Shown here piece after piece: positions 11,549 through 22,638 of a stretch of DNA of 64,000 nucleotides (positions are counted from its first letter, which is position 1; the number at the start of each line of letters is the position of its first letter). A program made the translations under genes and the position numbers. Source of the DNA: Bufo bufo (Eukaryota; Chordata; Amphibia; Anura; Bufonidae); contig NC_053389.1 of assembly GCF_905171765.1 (NCBI RefSeq), positions 219,610,624 to 219,674,623 of the forward strand. Reading direction: 5' to 3'. Below the pieces are notes generated by a model. The model did no database searches, was not told the DNA's origin, and worked only from the letters and a program-made list of their open reading frames with translations.

Positions 11549-12235
11549 TGCAGCGTACTCAAGTTAGGTTTAGAAATGTTCCTGGGTGTTGTAGTGCAAT
11601 AGACACTAACCTGAGACGGCTGACTCTCTGCAAGGGCAGGTGATGATGAGAAATGTTCGTGACGCCAGTGCCAATTAAACGGTGGCACGCCGTTTGCTGA
11701 TAGCAGGAATAACTGAGGAACCACGTGATGTTAAAACAGAATTCAAACTTTAGTAGTCATCATTTAGGGACATTGACGGAAGCGCAGTTCCTTTGAAGAC
11801 AGTTGATTTTCAATACAGTTGATGCAGGCAATATATATATATATATAGCAAGGTGACTTTAGAGTGTTAAACACAGGACTTGCAGTACAGGCAGCTTGCA
11901 CTCTATTCCTGACTGATCCTGGAACATAGAAACTCTTCTCCAAGGTCCAATGCCCTAGCTCTGGCGTATATCCTTGGTTTTATCTCTATCAAGTACCTCC
12001 TCTGTTGTCTTGAGTACCTCTTGCTTTTCCTGACTTGCCTCTGTCTCTCTCTCAGTTTCCTCAGGCTCTAGAAACTTCAGAACTCCCTTCCTGGCTAGGC
12101 CCTAGCCTATTTATACTGAACTGGGGGGCTCCCTCTGCTGGCTGGAATAAAGATTGCCTGCACCAGGCCTAACTGGCTTAAAGGGAAACACACATTACAT
12201 TCTAGCAGTGTCGGGTAACCTACCCGTATGCTGCA
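11549..12235 (-). repeat. 3' LTR of the Ty3/gypsy element
   Basis: 687 bp. By eye it differs from its partner (18272-18954, 683 bp) by a 4-bp length change in an (AT)n run near 11831 and about two substitutions. Confidence 0.93.
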
Positions 12236-12252
12236 CACCCCCAGACTTTAAC
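12236..12252 (-). other. Candidate polypurine tract
   Basis: Immediately inside the 3' LTR the minus strand reads AAAGTCTGGGGGTG, a purine-rich stretch in the position expected for the plus-strand primer. 12253-12486 between this tract and the pol stop shows no gene. Confidence 0.45.
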
Positions 12253-12486
12253 GTGAGTAAGGCCTCGTACTCACACACCTTCCTGAACCGGCATAACATG
12301 GTACATAACATATGCATTCCATTATAAATACAATAAATAATTACTTAACATTTGTAACTCAATGAACAAATGACACAAGGGAAAGGGGCGTCTTCTTGCT
12401 TCTTAGGCACGGCCGCTGACCTGGCACAGCGGACTTAGGGTGAACCAGGTTAGTCCATTGTCTTTGGTGACAGTATAATAACAGAA

Positions 12487-15042
12487 CTACCCAGGAGTTT
12501 CTTGTGGGTGTATCACAGGCAAGGGCTCACGTGGAGGAGTCCATTCTTGCGCACAAATGTCAAGCAAGGTATTACCAGTAGCAACTGCTCGGGAGGAGAC
12601 ACCACCAGCATAGTCAAAGTCCCCTAAACGGACTGGCGGACGTCCCCTGGTCATCCGGGTAGACCTTCTCAACACAGGGGTCTCCTCTTCCCTTAGCAAC
12701 GAGGTAGAAGAGAGAGGAGCAACAGGAGGGTCTCCATCAGTGAGACCTTGGTCAGGAACAACAATATCCCTTAGAAGGGGGACTGGATCCGGGGCATCTT
12801 GAACCGGCTCTTCTGGAGGTGAAGATACATTAGGTGCCGGAGCGGGCACCAACAAGTTCAACCATGGTGTCAGAAGCCAATGCATGGGATCAGAGTCATA
12901 CCTTAGATTATTGACAGCCTGCATAGGATCCTCGGGCTGTATTGCTGACTCTGACACAGGATATTCAGATCCAGAACTCTCGGCACTGGGTTCTGGTGTC
13001 AGGCAGAGCTTTAACCGGTTTCGGTGTACAATTTGGGATCCATTGCCTTTCCGGGTGATCTCATAAGTGTGAGTTCCAACATTTGGGATTGCAGTGACAA
13101 CATAGGGACTTCGCTCCCATTTACTGTCCAGTTTACTGGTACGGCGGTTATTTTTTAACCATACCACAGCCCCTATTGTCAAGGGTTCTGCATGGGCTGC
13201 TTGATCATAGTCTCTCTGCTGTCGGTCCCTAGCATAGTCCATACGTTCCTGAACAATGGCTTTGGCTGTATTCAATCGCCTTTGATGTTCAGCAACCCAG
13301 TCGGTGTTAGGTAATGGGTTAATGCAATCAGGTACGTGTATGTCCAATGAATGATCAGCAGGCAATGTCCCTTGGCGCCCAAACATCAAATAAAAGGGGG
13401 TATACCCGGTGGAACAATGTATGGTATGATTGTATGTGAACATGAGCTGTGGCAACAGATTAGGCCAATCTCCTCTGGTTTCAGGAGGCACGGCCCTCAG
13501 CATCTCTATCAAGGTCTGATTCATTTTTTCACATAATCCATTACCTTGAGGATGGTAGGCCGTTGTCCGGATCTTCTTACAGTTGTGTAAGCGGCACAGT
13601 TCATGGAACAGATGGGACTCAAAAGCAGGTCCTTGATCGGTGAGGATCTTTTCTGGACATCCGTAGGGCAGGAGGAAGTGCTTCCAGAACAGTTCGGCTG
13701 TAGTCTTGGCTGTCTGGTCTCTCACAGGCACCGCTACAACAAACTTAGTGAAATGGTCAATAATAGTCATGGCATAAGTATACCCTGAGCGACTAGGCTC
13801 CAGTTTCACATGGTCGATGGCGACAAGTTCAAGAGGACGAGTACTTACAATGGGTCTCAGTGGTGCCCTCTGATCATGGTGCTCACTTCGTTTTAAGGCA
13901 CAGGCTACACACTCCCGACACCACTTCTCCATGTCTTCTCTCATGCCCACCCAGTAAAACCGCTGGCGGATAGTAGCCTCAGTCTTTTGGACCCCAAAGT
14001 GACCGGATTGATTGTGGTACATCTCCAACACCATACCTGCATCTCGTCGGGGTATGAGAATCTGGTGCACTCTCTCGTTGGACACTGGGTCTAGGCTTCT
14101 CCGTAGCAATAGGCCCTTTTGTATGAAGAGTTGATGGCGCTGTCTCCACAGTTTGATGAGTTCAGGATCTGCACTCTTACGCCGAATCCTCTCAGGGGCT
14201 CTGCCACTAGTAATGAAGTCCAACAACTCACCCAGCACTCTACTTTCAGACTGTAGTTTCACCCACCTTTCTTCCTTAGGATCAGGCCTACTGGAGGGTG
14301 AAGGAACTGCAGCTCTGTCATTGGTAGCTCGAGCCTGATCCTGTTGAGCAAATTTGTTATAGAAAGCCGGCATCTCTACATCTTCCCAAGCATCTCGCAC
14401 ATCATCAGGAGCTGTCTCTGTGGGAAGCCTGGATAAAGCATCAGCATTATCATTAGTACGTCCAGCACGATATTTTACAGAGAAATCATAGTTGGCGAGG
14501 CGAGAGGCCCATCTCTGCTCCAAGGCCCCTAATTTAGCTGTATTTAGATGTGCCAGAGGGTTATTGTCAGTGAATGCAATGAACGGGGTGGCGGCTAGAT
14601 AATCCTTGAATTTTTCTGTCACTGCCCACACTAATGCCAGGAACTCTAGTTGGAAGGAACTATAATTCTGGTCATTTTTCTCAGCTCCTTTCAGGGAGCG
14701 GCTTGCATAAGCTATCACTCTTTCTTTTCCCTCTTGGATCTGGGCTAACACAGCTCCCAGGCCTCGCTTGCTAGCATCAGTATACAGATGGAAGGGCTTG
14801 CTGTAGTCTGGATAACCTAACACAGGAGGCTCGGTCAGTTTCTTTTTTAGCAATTGGAACGCTATCTCTCTTTCCTCATTCCACTCAATGGGCACCGGAG
14901 TTCTAGGGCTTTTCTTGGGTTGCCCCCTCAAGAGCTCCTGGATAGGATCAGCTATTTGAGCAAAATGGGGGATAAAACGTCTATAGTAGCCGGCAAAACC
15001 AAGGAAACCCCTCACTTCCTTGACGGTAGTAGGAACCGTCAA
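12487..15042 (-). pseudogene. Ty3/gypsy pol, C-terminal part: RNase H and integrase
   Basis: 851 codons continuing pol after a frameshift at about 15040. It opens with the RT connection (VRGFLGFAGYYRRFIP), then RNase H (YTDASKRGLGAVLAQ, LEFLALVWAV, FTDNNPLAHL, NADALSR). Integrase follows with its HHCC finger (MYHNQSGHFG ... CRECVAC), then the three acidic catalytic residues in VAIDHVKL, LTDQGPAF and GLCEKMNQTL. After integrase there is a basic stretch (VHRNRLKLC) and a long Pro/Glu-rich tail ending RRSTRMTRGRPP; no chromodomain is seen. The break is explained by one missing base relative to the preceding RT frame. Catalytic residues are retained. Confidence 0.9.
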
Positions 15043-16154
15043 TTACGGACAGCCGCTAGCTTATCAGGGTCAGGTTGCACGCCCTCTCCGCTGACCACAT
15101 GCCCCAGGTATCTTACTGCAGGTTTGAGCAGGTGACACTTGGATGGCTTTACCTTCAAGCCATATTTGATAAGGATTTCAAATACTTCTGCCAAATGTTT
15201 CAGATGGTCTTCATATGTTTTTGAGTACACAATGACGTCATCTAGATACAGCAGCACTGTTTCGAAGTTTTTGTGACCCAAACACCGTTCCATTAGTCTC
15301 TGGAAAGTTCCTGGGGCATTACATAGCCCGAACGGCATACAATTGAATTCGAACAGGCCCATGGGAGTAGTGAAAGCAGTCTTTTCCCTATCTGCAGGGG
15401 CCATGGGTACTTGCCAGTAGCCACTGGTCAAGTCCAATGTGGAGAAATAGGCAGAGGAGCCCAGAGCAGTTAGTGACTCCTCAATGCGGGGCAGTGGGTA
15501 TGCATCTTTGTGGGTTATTTGATTAATTTTCCTATAATCCACACAGAAACGGATACCACCGTCCTTCTTCTTTACAAGGACCAGGGGTGCAGCCCACGGA
15601 CTACGGCTGTCCCGGATTACATTAGAGTCTTTCATCTCTTGGATCATTTCTTTTACAGTCTGATATGAAGTAGGTGGTAAAGGTCTGTATCTCTCCTTGA
15701 TAGGAGGATGAGAGCCAGTAGGTATGGTGTGTTGTATGGCACTCACCTCTCCATAATCAGTAGCATGCTTACTGAAGGCCTGGTGGTACTCTTTGACAAG
15801 CTGTATAATCCCTTCTTGTTGTTGTTGGGGGGTAGTCTCGTCCCCCACATGGAGCTCTTCCCACCAGGGCACTTGTGGCTGGGTCACCGACGGACGTCCG
15901 CTGACTGCAGCTGGCGGCTTTTCTGTCACTGGAAGACGAATGACGTCTTGGAAGGACACCTGGGACAGCTGGGCAACACGGCAATGCTTAGTAAGCGCAA
16001 CAGGATGATCACTCAGGTTAATCAGACGGACAGGTACTTTACCTTGGGAGACGTTCACCAGGCACTTGGCAGCTCTCACATAAGTGTAATCCTCCATCTG
16101 GATTGGTTCTACCAGGGCTGGATAATCTCGGCCTTGGACTCCCAGGACAGCACG
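15039..16154 (-). pseudogene. Ty3/gypsy pol, reverse transcriptase part
   Basis: This frame is the direct continuation of the protease frame after a TGA at 16155-16157; the first internal Met is at 16097. It has the gypsy RT core: HPPIKERYRPLPP, KKKDGGIRFCVDYRKIN, FSTLDLTSGYWQV (motif A), MPFGLCNAPGTFQRLM and YLDDVIVYS (motif C, 15237-15248), then YLGHVVSGEGV. It would copy the genomic RNA into DNA. The frame ends at 15039 through a single-base loss, 4 bp overlapping the next frame. The RT active site is intact. Confidence 0.9.
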
Positions 16155-16805
16155 TCACCATAAAAGAGTTTGAGAATTAGGAGGCAAAGTCACAGGCTTA
16201 ATATCACGAATCCTGGCAGTACAAATTTCTCCTTTCCCATTAGCAAACCTCTGCTGGGCACTTAACACCGTAATAGTCTTTTGAATCACCCTCTTGGATG
16301 CAGAGGAAGCAGTGGGCAAAGTCTGGTGTAATACGGCAAGTACTTCTGAATAACAGTTTTTGAAGACATTGGTGCCTAGAATGACAGGATGTCCTCCTCT
16401 GTCGCCGGCCTGTACTACTATCACCCCCTGTTGTGGTAAGGTTACTTCTCCCACCTGCAGGGTGGGTTCCCAGTATCCATGAATCTTTACTGGTTTGCCA
16501 TTGCTGGCGATAATTTCCACCCAGGATTCAGGCGGCTGGGTCAATTGGTTGGTGTCCCAGAATCTTTCAAAGGCGGGCAGCTGAATAGTAGTGACCTGAG
16601 ACCCAGTATCTAATAGGGCTTCAAAGGGGACCCCGTTGATCTCTATATTGATTTTAGGATGGGATCCTACATAACGTGGCATCCAATTTGGATCCTCTGG
16701 ACCTAGTGTTCTACCTCCCGAGGGGTGGTCCTCAGCCTCAGGGGTTGCCCGTTTAACTGCCAGCACGTGGATTCTGTGTGTCCCAGCTTTTTGCAGTATG
16801 TACAC
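16155..16805 (-). pseudogene. Ty3/gypsy protease region
   Basis: A retropepsin domain with the DTGS active-site motif (16599-16610) inside EALLDTGSQVTT, followed by VILGTNVF. It would cleave the Gag-Pol polyprotein. It lies in the -1 frame relative to gag and overlaps its end by about 100 bp, an arrangement that fits -1 ribosomal frameshifting, although I see no classical slippery heptamer. The apparent start is a GTG inside the gag zinc knuckle and is not a real start. The frame ends at TGA (16155-16157); RT continues in the same frame beyond it. The TGA could come from CGA by CpG decay. Confidence 0.85.
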
Positions 16806-17716
16806 ACGGGCCGCTTGCGATCTCTATTACGCCTCCCAGGATCCCTGGGGTGAGTCTCTTGGTAAGGGAACGGCCTAGGAGGTGACAGGAATTCTTCTTC
16901 TGTCATTATGGGTTTTTCCCATTCCTCTATTTTTCTGCACACTTTCTCTAGACTTTTAGTGAGGTGATTTACTTGCTCTGTCAGCATGGCAATAGTATCG
17001 GTAGCTGACACTTGAACAGCTTGACTGGCCTGAGCTTGGTTAGAGATAAGCGGTTTCACCCTGCAGGCTGATGACTCAGGTGGGGTGCTCAACTCCGTAG
17101 ATACTGCTGACCCCAGAATTTTTATAGCCAGTTCTTTAAAGTCCAGAAAGGCACTGTTAGGGTGCTGGGCGGACAGCATCTTTAATTGGGTCCTTATTTG
17201 CTCACTAGACACCCCGTTGATAAATTGTTCCCTCAGGGTCTGGTCCTGGTTATCAGCCTCTTTGGGATCTATCTGAATTACAGCCCCTAAAGCCTCCTGA
17301 AGTGATAGGGCATAGTCACGGAGGGACTCACCGGGCTTCTGTTTCTTGCCAAAGAAGTGCATCTTTATCTCTGAGACAGTCCTAGTTTCAAAAGTGGCCC
17401 TGAGGCGGGTGAATATCTGCTCTAGAGTACTCCGCTCAGTAGCAGGCCAGGATAATACCTCCCTGCGGGCAGCTCCCTCCAGTTGCGCTAGCAGGATTTC
17501 CATTTGCTGATCGGCATTTATGGGGTACAGTTTGAATAATGCCAGCAACTTTTCTTTAAAGTCTCTTAGGGTATGGGTCTCTCCTTTATAGCGGGGAAAC
17601 CATGGGGCCCCGAAATAGTAAGGCATGGTAAAGGGCATCATGCTGGGGGCCATAGAATGATTAGGAGCCGCAAGCTCTCCCGGGGCCGGCTGCTCGGGAA
17701 CTCCCGGTTCTGACAT
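16703..17716 (-). CDS. Ty3/gypsy Gag (capsid and nucleocapsid)
   Basis: 337 codons from an ATG at 17714-17716. Gag forms the particle that packages the element's RNA. The capsid part (about residues 45-190) has FPRYKGE, LRDFKEKLLALFKLYP, LEGAARREVLSWP and KPGESLRDYALSLQEALG, a pattern that recalls the Gag-derived PNMA/ZCCHC host family (inference). A single CCHC zinc knuckle, CTYCKKLGHTESTC (C-X2-C-X4-H-X4-C), is at about residues 305-318. The frame is unbroken and overlaps the protease frame, so Gag may still be made if the LTR promoter is active. The N-terminus is Pro/Ala/Met-rich. Confidence 0.9.
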   Translation of the reverse strand: MSEPGVPEQPAPGELAAPNHSMAPSMMPFTMPYYFGAPWFPRYKGETHTLRDFKEKLLALFKLYPINADQQMEILLAQLEGAARREVLSWPATERSTLEQIFTRLRATFETRTVSEIKMHFFGKKQKPGESLRDYALSLQEALGAVIQIDPKEADNQDQTLREQFINGVSSEQIRTQLKMLSAQHPNSAFLDFKELAIKILGSAVSTELSTPPESSACRVKPLISNQAQASQAVQVSATDTIAMLTEQVNHLTKSLEKVCRKIEEWEKPIMTEEEFLSPPRPFPYQETHPRDPGRRNRDRKRPVCTYCKKLGHTESTCWQLNGQPLRLRTTPREVEH

Positions 17717-18246
17717 GTTAGCTTATTGCGATGCGGCCGCTGGCGACTAAAGGGGCCGGAACAATCCCCTTCCCTCCGGTTACAAGTTCTTACCGGTATC
17801 GCCGGGCTTGCGCAGGCCAAGTCTCGAGAGATTCCGGACGTCCTGGGTACGCGATGACGTAGAAGAAACCGGGCCGCGGCGGTGCGATGATGACGAGGGG
17901 CGGGATTTTCTGTGTCTTTGAAGGGATCCGCCCACGAAGGTCCTCAGCAGCGCGGGAAACTTTACTCCAGGCTGCCGGTGGCCATCTTTTAGCAAGAAAC
18001 GCTGTCTATTCACTGACAGCAAGCAGGATGGCAAAAAGTCCATAAAACCACACTCCGATGTGGCGATTTCTTTCCTCTTGATAGCGCAACACTGCACAGC
18101 GCTTTTTGGAGGTTTTAGGCACACTTTGGGTATGTTTTTCAGTCCACAAAGTCCACTTTAATAAAACAGGCAATTTGTCACTTTGGTCACAGGGCAACTG
18201 TATAAGGCACAAAGTTCACGCTTCTTGCACTGGAAAGCGTGCGCAT
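17717..18246 (-). other. Leader between primer site and gag
   Basis: About 530 bp with no supported gene. It is the expected untranslated leader of the element, probably including packaging signals, which cannot be seen in sequence alone. Confidence 0.6.
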
Positions 18247-18262
18247 CCTGTTCGTGACGCCA
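18247..18262 (-). other. Candidate tRNA primer binding site
   Basis: On the minus strand TGGCGTCACGAACAGG begins 9 nt inside the 5' LTR. It starts with TGG, complementary to the CCA tail of a tRNA, as primer sites do. The tRNA was not identified. Confidence 0.5.
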
Positions 18263-18271
18263 AAAGAGAGG

Positions 18272-18954
18272 TGCAGCGTACTCAAGTTAGGTTTAGAAAT
18301 GTTCCTGGGTGTTGTAGTGCAATAGACACTAACCTGAGACGGCTGACTCTCTGCAAGGGCAGGTGATGATGAGAAATGTTTGTGACGCCAGTGCCAATTA
18401 AACGGTGGCACGCCGTTTGCTGATAGCAGGAATAACTGAGGAACCACGTGATGTTAAAACAGAATTCAAACTTTAGTAGTCATCATTTAGGGACATTGAC
18501 GGAAGCGCAGTTCCTTTGAAGACAGTTGATTTTCAATACAGTTGATGCAGGCAATATATATATATAGCAAGGTGACTTTAGAGTGTTAAACACAGGACTT
18601 GCAGTACAGGCAGCTTGCACTCTATTCCTGACTGATCCTGGAACATAGAAACTCTTCTCCAAGGTCCAATGCCCTAGCTCTGGCGTATATCCTTGGTTTT
18701 ATCTCTATCAAGTACCTCCTCTGTTGTCTTGAGTACCTCTTGCTTTTCCTGACTTGCCTCTGTCTCTCTCTCAGTTTCCTCAGGCTCTAGAAACTTCAGA
18801 ACTCCCTTCCTGGCTAGGCCCTAGCCTATTTATACTGAACTGGGGGGCTCCCTCTGGTGGCTGGAATAAAGATTGCCTGCACCAGGCCTAACTGGCTTAA
18901 AGGGAAACACACATTACATTCTAGCAGTGTCGGGTAACCTACCCGTATGCTGCA
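18272..18954 (-). repeat. 5' LTR of the Ty3/gypsy element
   Basis: 683 bp, partner of 11549-12235. It would carry the promoter for gag-pol on the minus strand. It has the shorter (AT)6 version of the microsatellite near 18555. Confidence 0.93.
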
Positions 18955-19479
18955 CCCTGCCATGTTTGGTGTGAAACTATAATTCCCAGTATGGTCTGAA
19001 CAGGTATAACAGTATGCTAGGAGTAGGGTTGAGGTTCGGTGTTCAGCGCTTTCTTGGCACTTTTTGAAAAGGCTGCACAGCGTCATACTACTTGCCCCAA
19101 GAGGCCATCACAGCCATGCCTACTAATGCCATGGCTGTGATTGGCCAGAGCAGCATGTGACCCATGCTATATACCCATGACCCATGTAGCGCTGCACGTC
19201 ACTCTGCTGTTTCAAGTGTAGGGAGAGGATGCTGCTGGACTTGTGATTTCAGGGAGAGAATAGGAGAGAATCTAAAAAAAAAAAAAACTAGAAATAGTTG
19301 TGTGGGTGCAGGACACAATCGTTTTACCCTGCCCTGAGGCCATTGACCAAAAAAAAAAAAAAACTTTTATAATTCTGTTAGTTAGGTGGGTGGCGGCGGT
19401 GGCGGCCATTTTATGCAAGCTCAGTGCACCAGTACTGCATCTGAGCTTTTGGGACATTGCAAATCACCATTTATTTTTT

Positions 19480-19737
19480 TTGCAAACTACAACAACATCT
19501 GTATTAGTCAGTGTGCAATTTCAGGTAGAAATACACCCATCATTTTCTGGGGTTTCAAAAACACACTATTTCTTTCAAAAAACAGTAATTTCCATACCTG
19601 CAAGTGTTAAATTCAAGTTTAATATATACAGCTTTCATATTCAGTTACCAAAAAAAGACTTTTTTGTCAATCTACAATATCTGTATTAGTCAGTGTGCAA
19701 TTTAAGGTAGAAATACACCCATCATATTCTGGGGTTT
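19480..19737. repeat. hAT-internal ~185-bp repeat, left part
   Basis: The phrase GTCAGTGTGCAATTT ... AGAAATACACCCATCAT ... TTCTGGGGTTT occurs near 19507, again near 19690, and resumes beyond the TTAA insertion near 21510. Between copies are TTCATATTCAGTTACC-like stretches. It is an internal tandem repeat of the hAT element, now split by an insertion. 19024-19479 to its left shows no gene. Confidence 0.7.
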
Positions 19738-19749
19738 TTAAAAAAAAAA

Positions 19750-19994
19750 GTGTCACACATGTGGTATCGCCGTACTCAGGAGAAGTAGGGCAATGTGTTT
19801 TGGGGTGTATTTTTACATATACCCATGCTGGGTGAGAGGAATATCTCTGTAAATTGACAACTTTGTATAAAAAAATTTAAAAGGTTGTCATTTACAGAGA
19901 TATTTCTCACACACAGTATGGGTATATGTAGAAATTCACCCCAAAACACATTGCCCTACTTCTTCTGAGTACGGCGATACCACATGTGTGACAC
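19750..19994. repeat. Inverted repeat, ~245 bp
   Basis: GTGTCACACATGTGGTATCG at the left is mirrored by CGATACCACATGTGTGACAC at the right. The arms stay paired through TAGGGCAATGTGTTTTGGGG and ACAGAGATAT around a centre near 19872. No coding role. Confidence 0.85.
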
Positions 19995-20078
19995 TTTTTT
20001 GCAGCCTAGGTGGGCAAAGGGGCCCATATTCCAAAGTGAATCTTTACGATTTCACAGGGCATTTTTTACGCATTTGGA

Positions 20079-20440
20079 TTCCAAACTACTTCTCACGCTT
20101 TAGGTCCCCTAAAATGCCAGGGCAGTATAAATACCTCACAAGTGACCCCATTTTGGAAAGAAGACACCCAAAGGTATTCCATGAGGGGCATGGCGAGTTC
20201 CTAGAATATTTTTTTTTTTTTGCACAAGTTAGCGGAAAATGATTTTTAGTTTTATTTTTTATTTTTCTTACAAAGTCTCATATTCCACTAACTTGTGACA
20301 AAAAATAAAATTTTACATGAACTCGCCATGCCCCTTACGAAATACCTTGGGGTGTCTTCTTTCCAAAATGGGGTCACATGTGGGGTATTTATACTGCCCT
20401 GGCATTTTAGGGGCCCTAAAGCGTGAAAAGAAGTCTGGAA
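20079..20440. repeat. Inverted repeat, ~360 bp
   Basis: Left arm motifs CACGCTTTAGG, AAAATGCCAGGGCAGTATAA and CCATTTTGGAAAGAAGACAC are mirrored on the right by GTGTCTTCTTTCCAAAATGG, TTATACTGCCCTGGCATTTT and CCTAAAGCGTG around a centre near 20260. A partial third copy follows at 20470-20635. Confidence 0.85.
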
Positions 20441-21437
20441 TATAAATGTCTAAAAGATTTTACGCATTTGGATTCCGTGAGGGGTATGGTGAGTTCATGT
20501 GAGATTTTATTTTTTGTCACAAGTTAGTGGAATATGAGACTTTGTAAGAGAAAACAAAAAAACAATAAAAAAAAAATCAATTTCCGCTGACAAAAAAATA
20601 TAAAAATCTTCTATGAACTCGCCATGCCCCTCAAAAGTGATTTTTTTTATAGCGCTGCAGCGATTTTACGGTGTTTTTGCAGTGATAAATAATTCTGTCA
20701 CTGTGGTGGGGCGGACTGAACGCAAGTGTGCGCACAAGATCAGGCCTGATCGGGCGAACACTGCCGTGGATCCGCAAAACACATACGGGCGTCTGAATGG
20801 AGCCTTATAGGGGGGTGATCAATGACAGGGGGGTGATAAGGGAGTCTATATGGGGTGATCACCCCCCTGTATGGCTCCATTCAGACGTCCGTATGTGTTT
20901 TGCGGATCCGCGGATCCGATCCGTGGATCCGCAAAACACATATGGACGTCCGAATGGAGCCTTACAGGGGGATGATCAATGACAGGGGGGTGATCAATGA
21001 CAGGGGGGTGATCAGGGAGTCTAATATGGGGTGATCAGGGGGTTAATAAGGGGTTAATAAGTGACAGGGAGGGGTGTAGTGTAGTGGTGTTTGGTGCTAC
21101 TTTACAGAGCTGCCTGTGTCCTCTGGTGGTCGATCCAAGCAAAAGGGACCACCAAAGGACCAGGTAGCAGGTATATTAGACGCTGTTAACAAAACAGCAT
21201 CTAATATACCTTTCAGGGGTTAAATAAAATCTGATCTACAGCCTGCCAGCGAATGATCGCCGCTGGCAGGCTGTAGATCAGCTCGTTTACCTGCAGTTCC
21301 TGTGAACGCGCGCTCCTGTGTGCGCGTGTTCACAGGAAATCTCGCGGCTCGCGAGATGACGCGTATATGCGTCTAGGAGGAATGAATCGACCGCCTCCGG
21401 AACGCAATCCTGCGTTAGGCGGTCCGGAGGCGGTTAA

Positions 21438-22309
21438 TATATACATCTTTCATATTTCTGTTACCAAAAAAAACAACACAATTTTGGTAATCTACAACAT
21501 CTTGATTAGTCAGTGTGCAATTTAAGCTAGAAATACACCCATCATTTTCTGGGGTTTGAAAAACACACTTTTTTGACAAAAAATACTATTTTCAGGCCTT
21601 GCAGCATCAGCACGTGTGAAATTACAGTCTTATATACTGCTGTCAAATTCAGTTGTTAAACAAACACTCGTTTGGGCACAAAAAATTTAGTTGGCAGCCT
21701 TTGATGCAGATGTCATTGTGAGATACACCCTTAATACATTTGGGTTACATTCAGAGATTTTAAATACCGCCATTTGGTGCACCAATATTGAATTCAGACC
21801 TACACTGGTTCAGAAACACAGAAATGAAGTGGCAATTCTGGAGGAGCTGCTCAGCCCCTGACACTGTGGCGTGTCTTTTATTGGGGGAGCAGCCCGACCG
21901 CATGTGGACCGCAGTAATCGACTAACCCCAGCAAAATATGCATACAATGGAGGATGTCGACGCGGTCCACATGCACCACAAGAAGCAAACTACACAGAAT
22001 GTAGCAAATAAACATATGAAACACAGAGAGGAAATGCACCAAACAGAAATGCTACTGACTATACTGGGAAGTCATAAATGCAGGTATTAAAAGCTGAGAC
22101 TTTTGCCAATATGTTCCAGTCAGGAAAATATCGGAGCCCATCAATGCACTACGTCATGGTCACTCAGCATGGCAGAGGGTCCTAGCCGCTGCTCTAACTA
22201 TGGTGTGAACACGGTCTGGGGGTGATATAATTCAGCTCACAGCCAAGCTTCCACACAAAAGCCCAGCAAGAATACTGTGGTAGTACAATGTGAATGAGGC
22301 CAGGCTGTG
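21438..22309. other. hAT-internal non-coding sequence
   Basis: Continues the ~185-bp repeat to about 21660 and then shows no recognised gene or repeat until the next tandem array begins. 21860-22250 is unrecognised. Confidence 0.5.
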
Positions 22310-22638
22310 AGCACTGGTTCAGGCCGTGTGAGATACGCCCTCTACATACAGGGGTTTGAATCAGGCATTTGAAATACAGCCATTTTAAATACAGCCATTT
22401 AGGGCAAAGAAATATTTACTTCAGGCCTACACTGGTTCAGACCGTGTGAGATACCCCCTCTACATACAGGGGTTTGAATCAGGCATTTGAAATACAGCCA
22501 TTTGAAATACAGCCATTTTGTGCAAAGAAATATTGAATTCAGGCCTACACTGGTTCAGATACACCCTCTACATACAAGGGTTTGAATCAGGGATTTGAAA
22601 TACAGCCATTTGAAATACAACCATTTTGTGCAAAGATA

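Larger units (their letters stand above)
11549..18954 (-). mobile_element. Complete Ty3/gypsy LTR retrotransposon
   Basis: A full-length LTR retrotransposon on the minus strand: two LTRs starting TGCAGCG and ending GCTGCA on the plus strand, flanked by a 4-bp target duplication CCCT (11545-11548 and 18955-18958). The internal order read on the minus strand is gag, protease, reverse transcriptase, RNase H, integrase, which is the Ty3/gypsy order. LTRs are nearly identical, so insertion was recent. Pol is nevertheless interrupted by one in-frame TGA and one single-base frameshift, so this copy is not autonomous as it stands. No envelope gene is seen. Confidence 0.95.
19742..21433. mobile_element. 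TTAA-type insertion with long hairpins
   Basis: The hAT-internal repeat is interrupted between TTAA at 19738-19741 and TTAA at 21434-21437. The right end is a hairpin of CCGCCTCCGGAACGCA against TGCGTTAGGCGGTCCGGAGG. Two long inverted repeats lie inside (19750-19994 and 20079-20440), plus a MITE-like palindrome (20774-20962) and a hairpin CAGCCTGCCAGCG against CGCTGGCAGGCTG near 21241-21275. TTAA duplication is typical of piggyBac and Kolobok elements, but the left end lacks a matching inverted end, so it is probably truncated or rearranged. Confidence 0.55.

Noticed and set aside
16155..16157. Programmed TGA readthrough between protease and RT
   Set aside because: Known gypsy and retroviral readthrough lies between gag and pol; a nonsense mutation is simpler.
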